From Micromonospora marina (GTDB lineage: Bacteria > Actinomycetota > Actinomycetes > Mycobacteriales > Micromonosporaceae), in assembly GCF_900091565.1 (NCBI RefSeq), contig NZ_FMCV01000010.1:1-64000 (forward strand): a stretch of DNA of 64,000 bases, given 5' to 3'. Made by a program: the position numbers and the translations under genes. Below are positions 60,431-64,000 of this stretch, in pieces. Numbering within the stretch: the stretch's first letter is position 1; each line of letters starts with the position of its first letter. The notes under the pieces were generated by a model. That model did not search any database and was not told the DNA's origin. It saw only the letters and a list, made by a program, of their open reading frames with translations.

Positions 60431-62014
60431 TCAGCCGGTCACCCGGCCGGCGTGGATGGCGCGGACCGCGTCGATGGTGTCCGCCTCGGCGGCGGTCTTG
60501 TCGTCGCGATAGCGCAGCACGCGGGCGAAGCGCAACGCCATGCCGCCCGGGTAGCGGCTGCTGGTCTGCACCCCGTCGAACGCGATCTCGACCACCTGCT
60601 CCGGCCGGACCCGCACCACCCAGTCGCCCTTCTCCACGGCGAGCGACAGGAACCGCCCGGTCTGCCACCGCAGCAACTCGTCGGTGAGCCCCTTGAACGT
60701 CTTGCCGAGCATGACGAACTCGCCGGTGCGCGGATCGCGGGCGCCGAGGTGCAGGTTGGACAGCCAGCCCTCCCGCCGGCCGCTGCCCCACTCGACCGCG
60801 AGGACCACCAGGTCGAGCGTGTGCCGCGGCTTGACCTTGACCCAGGCCGAACCGCGCCGGCCGGCGTCGTAGGGCGCGGCCGGATCCTTGACCACCACGC
60901 CCTCCTGGCCGGCGTCGACCGCCGCGGCGAACGCCGCGGCCGCCTGGTCCACGTCGTCCACCTCGACCCGGTCGACGAGCAGCGACGCGTCGACCGCACC
61001 GGCCAGCGCCGACCACCGCTCCCGACCGGGCGCGTCGATCAGGTCGGTGCCGTCGAGGTGCAGCAGGTCGAAGAAGTACGGCGTGAGCACCGGTTCGCCG
61101 GTGCGCTCGGCGGCGGCCAGCACGGCGGGCGCGACCGGCGCCTGCCCGGTGGTGCTGGGCGTGGTGCGCCGGGCCGCCCGGCTGGACGTCTCCTGGAACG
61201 GCAGCGGCCGGCCGGCCGCGTCGAGCCCGATCGCCTCGCCGTCGAGCACCAGCTCGCGGGCGGGCAGCGCACGGACGGCGGCCACCACCTGGGGCAGCCG
61301 GCCGGTGATCTCGTCGAGGCTGCGGGTGAAGACCGCGATGTCCGGACCGGAGCGGTGCACCTGGATGCGGATGCCGTCGAGCTTGACGTCGACCACGGCC
61401 GGCACGCCGGTGGCGGTGAGCGCCTCGTCGACCGAGGGCGCGCTCTGCGCCAGCATCGGCGCGAGCGGCCGGCCCACCCGGAGCCCGAACCCGGCCAGCG
61501 CGGCGGCGCCGCCGGTGAGCGCCGCGACCGCCACCGCCCGCAGGTCACCGGCGAGGAGCAGGGCCCGCCGGACGGCCGTGACCGGGACGTCGGCGGCGCG
61601 CGCGACCGCGTCGGCCAGCAGCCCGGCCTGCGCGCCCTGGCGCAGCTCACCCCGGAACAGGCCGGTCAGCAGGCGCTGCTCGTCGGCGGTGGCGGCGGCG
61701 AAGAGACGGCCGACCAGCTCCCGTCGCCGCGCCTGCGAACCGGCCCCGGCGACGCGGGAGATCTCCTCGATCGCGGCGTCGACGGCGGCGACGGTGAGCG
61801 TCGGCTCGGCGGCCGGCGGGGGCAGTTCACGCAGGCCCGCCCAGCCCACACCGGTCTGACGCTGGCGCAGCTCACCGGCGAGGTAGCCGGCACCGGCCGG
61901 GATCTCGCCCGGCTCCAGCCCGCGCAGCGCGGCGGCCAGCAACTCCACCTTGGCCCGTCGGCCGCTGGTGGCCCCGACCGCGGCCGAGGTGGCCGCCAGC
62001 TCCGCGAAACGCAC
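60431..62014 (-). CDS. ATP-dependent DNA ligase
   Basis: A 527-residue ligase of the LigB/archaeal type. The N-terminal helical DNA-binding domain (about 1-195) is followed by the nucleotidyltransferase with motif I VDVKLDGIRIQVHR (adenylated Lys), ELVLDGEAIGLD (III), YFFDLLHLDG (IIIa), GQEGVVVKDP (IV) and SAWVKVKPRHTLDLVV (V), and an OB-fold domain. It seals DNA nicks using ATP, beside the NAD-dependent LigA expected elsewhere in the genome. The start is GTG at 62014 (RFAELAATS); GTG at 62020-range codons upstream are less likely. Single gene. Confidence 0.93.
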   Translation of the reverse strand: MRFAELAATSAAVGATSGRRAKVELLAAALRGLEPGEIPAGAGYLAGELRQRQTGVGWAGLRELPPPAAEPTLTVAAVDAAIEEISRVAGAGSQARRRELVGRLFAAATADEQRLLTGLFRGELRQGAQAGLLADAVARAADVPVTAVRRALLLAGDLRAVAVAALTGGAAALAGFGLRVGRPLAPMLAQSAPSVDEALTATGVPAVVDVKLDGIRIQVHRSGPDIAVFTRSLDEITGRLPQVVAAVRALPARELVLDGEAIGLDAAGRPLPFQETSSRAARRTTPSTTGQAPVAPAVLAAAERTGEPVLTPYFFDLLHLDGTDLIDAPGRERWSALAGAVDASLLVDRVEVDDVDQAAAAFAAAVDAGQEGVVVKDPAAPYDAGRRGSAWVKVKPRHTLDLVVLAVEWGSGRREGWLSNLHLGARDPRTGEFVMLGKTFKGLTDELLRWQTGRFLSLAVEKGDWVVRVRPEQVVEIAFDGVQTSSRYPGGMALRFARVLRYRDDKTAAEADTIDAVRAIHAGRVTG

Positions 62015-62094
62015 GCCCACATCCTGCCAGCCGCATGTGACATCGGGGTGGATCCGGCGGCCCGGCACACCGCACGGATGCGCCGGGCCGACGG

Positions 62095-62301
62095 TCAGGC
62101 CGAGACCGGTTCCTCGATGCGCAGGCCGCGCCCGCGCACGCCCTCAGCGACCCGGGTGAGCAGCGCGTCGAGCGTGACCAGGGCGGCGGAAAGCTCGCCG
62201 ATCTGTTCGTTGAGCGTGTCCTCGGACCACGCGGAGACGTCGACGTCCCCCAGAGCACGGACGGCGGCCTGAAGCCGCTCCACCTCGTCGTTCGTACGCA
62301 T
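62095..62301 (-). CDS. small helical hypothetical protein
   Basis: A 68-residue protein from ATG at 62301 (MRTNDEVERLQAAVRAL). Heptad-like leucine/alanine spacing (SEDTLNEQIGELSAALVTLD, ALLTRVAEGV) suggests a short coiled coil. A TATAGC box 10 nt upstream of the ATG and the absence of a Shine-Dalgarno suggest a leaderless transcript. A longer start at 62352 would place coding sequence over that promoter. Function unknown. Confidence 0.55.
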   Translation of the reverse strand: MRTNDEVERLQAAVRALGDVDVSAWSEDTLNEQIGELSAALVTLDALLTRVAEGVRGRGLRIEEPVSA

Positions 62302-62379
62302 GTTCGAAAGGCTATAACACCCCGCCCGCCGACACACCACAAACTCCGACATCGGCCCCGAAGTTACGGTTTCGACACC

Positions 62380-63744
62380 TCAGGCGCGGTTTCCGGCCTC
62401 GGCCACCCGGGCCAGCAGCAGCGCCTCGGCCAGGCACACCCGGGCGAACTCGCCCAGGTGCAGGCTCTCGTTCGGCCCGTGCGCCCGCGCGTGCGGGTCC
62501 TCCACACCGGTCACCAGGATCGCGGCCCGCGGGAACATCTCCTGGAACGTGGCGATGAACGGGATCGACCCGCCCACCCCGATGTCGACCGGGTCGGCGC
62601 CGTCCCAGGCCGTCCGGAACGCCGACCGGGCCGCGTCGAACATCGGCCCGGAGGCGTCGATGACGCAGGGCGCACCGTCGTGCTCGAACGTCACCGACAC
62701 CTGCGCGCCCCACGGCGCGTGCCGCTCCAGATGCGCGGTCAGCGCCGCGTACGCCTTCTTCGGGTCGTCGCCCGGCGCCAGCCGTACGCTCAGCTTCGCC
62801 TTCGCGGACGGCACCAGCGCGTTCGGGGCCTCGCCGGTGGCCGGCGCGTCCACGCCCAGGATCGCCAGCGCCGGCTTGGTCCAGAGCCGGTCGGTGATCC
62901 GCCCGGTGCCGACCAGCGTCGTGCCGTCGACCAGGCCGGCCTCGGCGCGGAACCGGTCCTCCGGATAGTCGACGCTGGCGCCCTCGCGGCCGACCAGCCC
63001 GTCCACCGCGACGTCACCGGCCTCGTCGTGCAGCGTGCCGAGCAGCTTCACCAGCGCGGTGAGCGCGTCGGGCACGGCACCGCCGAACATGCCGCTGTGC
63101 ACCGCGTGGTCGAGCGTGCGCACCTCGACGAAGCAGTTGACGATGCCGCGCAGCGAGGTGGTCAGCGCCGGCACGCCGACGTCCCAGTTGGTGGAGTCGG
63201 CGATCACGATGACGTCCGAGGCCAGGTCGTCGCGGTGGTCGGCGAGCAGCCGCTCCAACGAGTCCGAGCCGTACTCCTCCTCGCCCTCGATGAACAGCAC
63301 CACGCCGACCGGGAGCCGGTCGCCGAACGCCCGCAGCGCGGCGACGTGCGCCATGATGCCGGCCTTGTCGTCGGCGGCGCCCCGGCCGTAGAGGCGGCCG
63401 TCGCGCTCCACCGGCTCGAACGGGTCCGACTCCCACAGCGACAGGTCGCCGACCGGCTGCACGTCGTGGTGCGCGTACAGGAGCACGGTGGGCGCGCCGG
63501 GCGGGGCCGCCTTCGTGCCGATCACCGCGGGCTGGCCGCCGGACCGGACGATCCGCGTGTCGAGGCCGCAGCCGCGCAGCAGCTCCGCCACCGCCTCGGC
63601 GGAACGCTCCACGTGCGAGTGGTCGAAGCCCTCGAAGGCGATGCCCGGGATGCGGACGAGTCGCTCGAGGTCGGCACGGACGCCGGGGAGTTCCCGCTCG
63701 ACGGCGGCCCGGACCTCGGACTCGGAGAGGATCGGAGTGGTCAT
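62380..63744 (-). CDS. M20 family dipeptidase
   Basis: A 454-residue di-zinc metallopeptidase of the M20 (carnosinase-like) family. VLLYAHHDVQPVGDLSLWES carries the first metal His-x-Asp, RLYGRGAADDKAGIMAHVAAL the bridging Asp, and FIEGEEEYGSDSLERLL the catalytic Glu pair. HSGMFGGAVPDAL belongs to the dimerisation lid. It probably cleaves dipeptides or related amides in the cytosol. ATG at 63744, family-typical length, single gene. Confidence 0.93.
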   Translation of the reverse strand: MTTPILSESEVRAAVERELPGVRADLERLVRIPGIAFEGFDHSHVERSAEAVAELLRGCGLDTRIVRSGGQPAVIGTKAAPPGAPTVLLYAHHDVQPVGDLSLWESDPFEPVERDGRLYGRGAADDKAGIMAHVAALRAFGDRLPVGVVLFIEGEEEYGSDSLERLLADHRDDLASDVIVIADSTNWDVGVPALTTSLRGIVNCFVEVRTLDHAVHSGMFGGAVPDALTALVKLLGTLHDEAGDVAVDGLVGREGASVDYPEDRFRAEAGLVDGTTLVGTGRITDRLWTKPALAILGVDAPATGEAPNALVPSAKAKLSVRLAPGDDPKKAYAALTAHLERHAPWGAQVSVTFEHDGAPCVIDASGPMFDAARSAFRTAWDGADPVDIGVGGSIPFIATFQEMFPRAAILVTGVEDPHARAHGPNESLHLGEFARVCLAEALLLARVAEAGNRA

Positions 63745-63765
63745 GACCGGAATCGTATGCTTGCC

Positions 63766-64000
63766 TTACACCGTCCCGTCGCCCGAGCCCGATCGCCGCC
63801 CCACCCGCACGTAGTAGCGGTCGCCGTCGTGCGGCAGGTCCGGGGCACCGTCGACCATCAGGTCCACCGCCGCCCCGGTGCCGTCGGCCGCGAAGTGCGC
63901 GAGCTCCCCCGCGTGCCAGCGGCGCAGCTCCGGCAGGATCTGCGCGCCGTCGCGGTCCAGCGCCCGGCGCAACCGAAGCTCGGCCGGCGCGGTGACGAGC
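63766..64000 (-). CDS. uridine-kinase-like P-loop protein, C-terminal part (partial)
   Basis: The 3' end of a minus-strand gene that continues past the right edge; the frame is open from 64000 to the stop at 63766. The visible 77 residues (APAELRLRRALDRDGAQILP, HAGELAHFAADGTGAAVDLM, VDGAPDLPHDGDRYYV) resemble the C-terminus of actinobacterial uridine kinase/phosphoribulokinase-like proteins. There a D/E-LRLRRALxRDG helix is followed by a W..xE..HF..D stretch. The catalytic P-loop lies outside the window, so the call is tentative. Confidence 0.5.
   Translation of the reverse strand, partial: LVTAPAELRLRRALDRDGAQILPELRRWHAGELAHFAADGTGAAVDLMVDGAPDLPHDGDRYYVRVGRRSGSGDGTV

Noticed and set aside
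60347..62272. 641-residue plus-strand frame opposite the DNA ligase
   Set aside because: Shadow of the ligase gene, whose motifs are unmistakable on the minus strand.

Overview
The window is chromosomal DNA of a high-GC actinobacterium, most likely Micromonospora or a close relative in the Micromonosporaceae. The 16S rRNA 5' end at the left edge has the Micromonospora-type V1 sequence. Gene order and family content (tig-clpP1-clpP2-clpX, an Eis-like acetyltransferase, a mycothiol-type nitroreductase homologue, GTG/TTG starts, leaderless genes) fit, and so do several short intergenic repeats. No insertion sequence, prophage, CRISPR array or biosynthetic gene cluster was seen; this looks like core and near-core genome.

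Layout. 1-805: 5' end of a minus-strand rrn operon with its leader, boxA and two or three promoters. 806-2558: a small membrane protein, a nitrilase-family amidase, and the decayed remains of a divergent EamA transporter / XRE-cupin regulator pair. 2583-7526: ATP-dependent proteolysis and folding (clpX, clpP2, clpP1 with a ClgR-type site, tig), then tRNA-Pro(UGG) and tRNA-Gly(UCC). 7676-10018: small membrane proteins, a YrhB/Imm35-like protein and an unrecognised fragment. 10019-16826: MOSC protein, a membrane-anchored Hsp70/beta-propeller fusion, a membrane protein, an Eis-type acetyltransferase and a repeat-containing small protein. 16842-26711: rpiB, a DUF1015 protein, a small gene bracketed by two copies of an inverted GGGCCC-type repeat, a DsbA-fold nitroreductase homologue, pepN, a Uma2 nuclease-like protein, DUF5130 plus a CtaJ-like protein, an amidase and a secreted polyester-hydrolase (cutinase) homologue.

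26757-37420 is the metabolic centrepiece: eleven tightly packed minus-strand genes with many 4-bp stop/start overlaps. They encode the aerobic tryptophan-kynurenine-3-hydroxyanthranilate route (kynA, kynU, kmo, 3-hydroxyanthranilate dioxygenase, ACMS decarboxylase) joined to the 2-aminomuconate/4-oxalocrotonate meta-pathway (semialdehyde dehydrogenase, RidA-type deaminase, oxalocrotonate decarboxylase, oxopentenoate hydratase, aldolase, acylating acetaldehyde dehydrogenase). Together they would take tryptophan to alanine, pyruvate and acetyl-CoA. An Lrp/AsnC regulator is divergent at 37563. Only kynurenine formamidase is missing from the cluster.

37563-47797: the Lrp regulator, a class F sortase with a likely substrate, HNH endonuclease, MscS channel, MFS transporter, truncated haemoglobin, YbjN protein, thioesterase, the ribosomal ABC-F protein EttA and a leaderless RHH/PIN toxin-antitoxin-like pair. 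47939-51933: trehalose module (otsA, and an otsB fused to a GH15 hydrolase). 52017-59293: cobalamin/sirohaem genes (a cobA/cysG fusion carrying a repeat insertion in frame, cobT, a cobC-like aminotransferase and a CobB homologue lacking key active-site residues) interrupted by a class A penicillin-binding protein. 59428-64000: SURF1, ATP-dependent DNA ligase, a small coiled protein, an M20 dipeptidase and the 3' end of a uridine-kinase-like gene.

Several short repeat families are visible: GGGCCC double palindromes (three copies, one inside cobA), GATCA-type hairpins (two copies) and a tandemly duplicated 57-bp element that supplies a start codon and N-terminal peptide to the RidA gene. All functional calls rest on reading protein motifs and on remembered families; no database search was possible.
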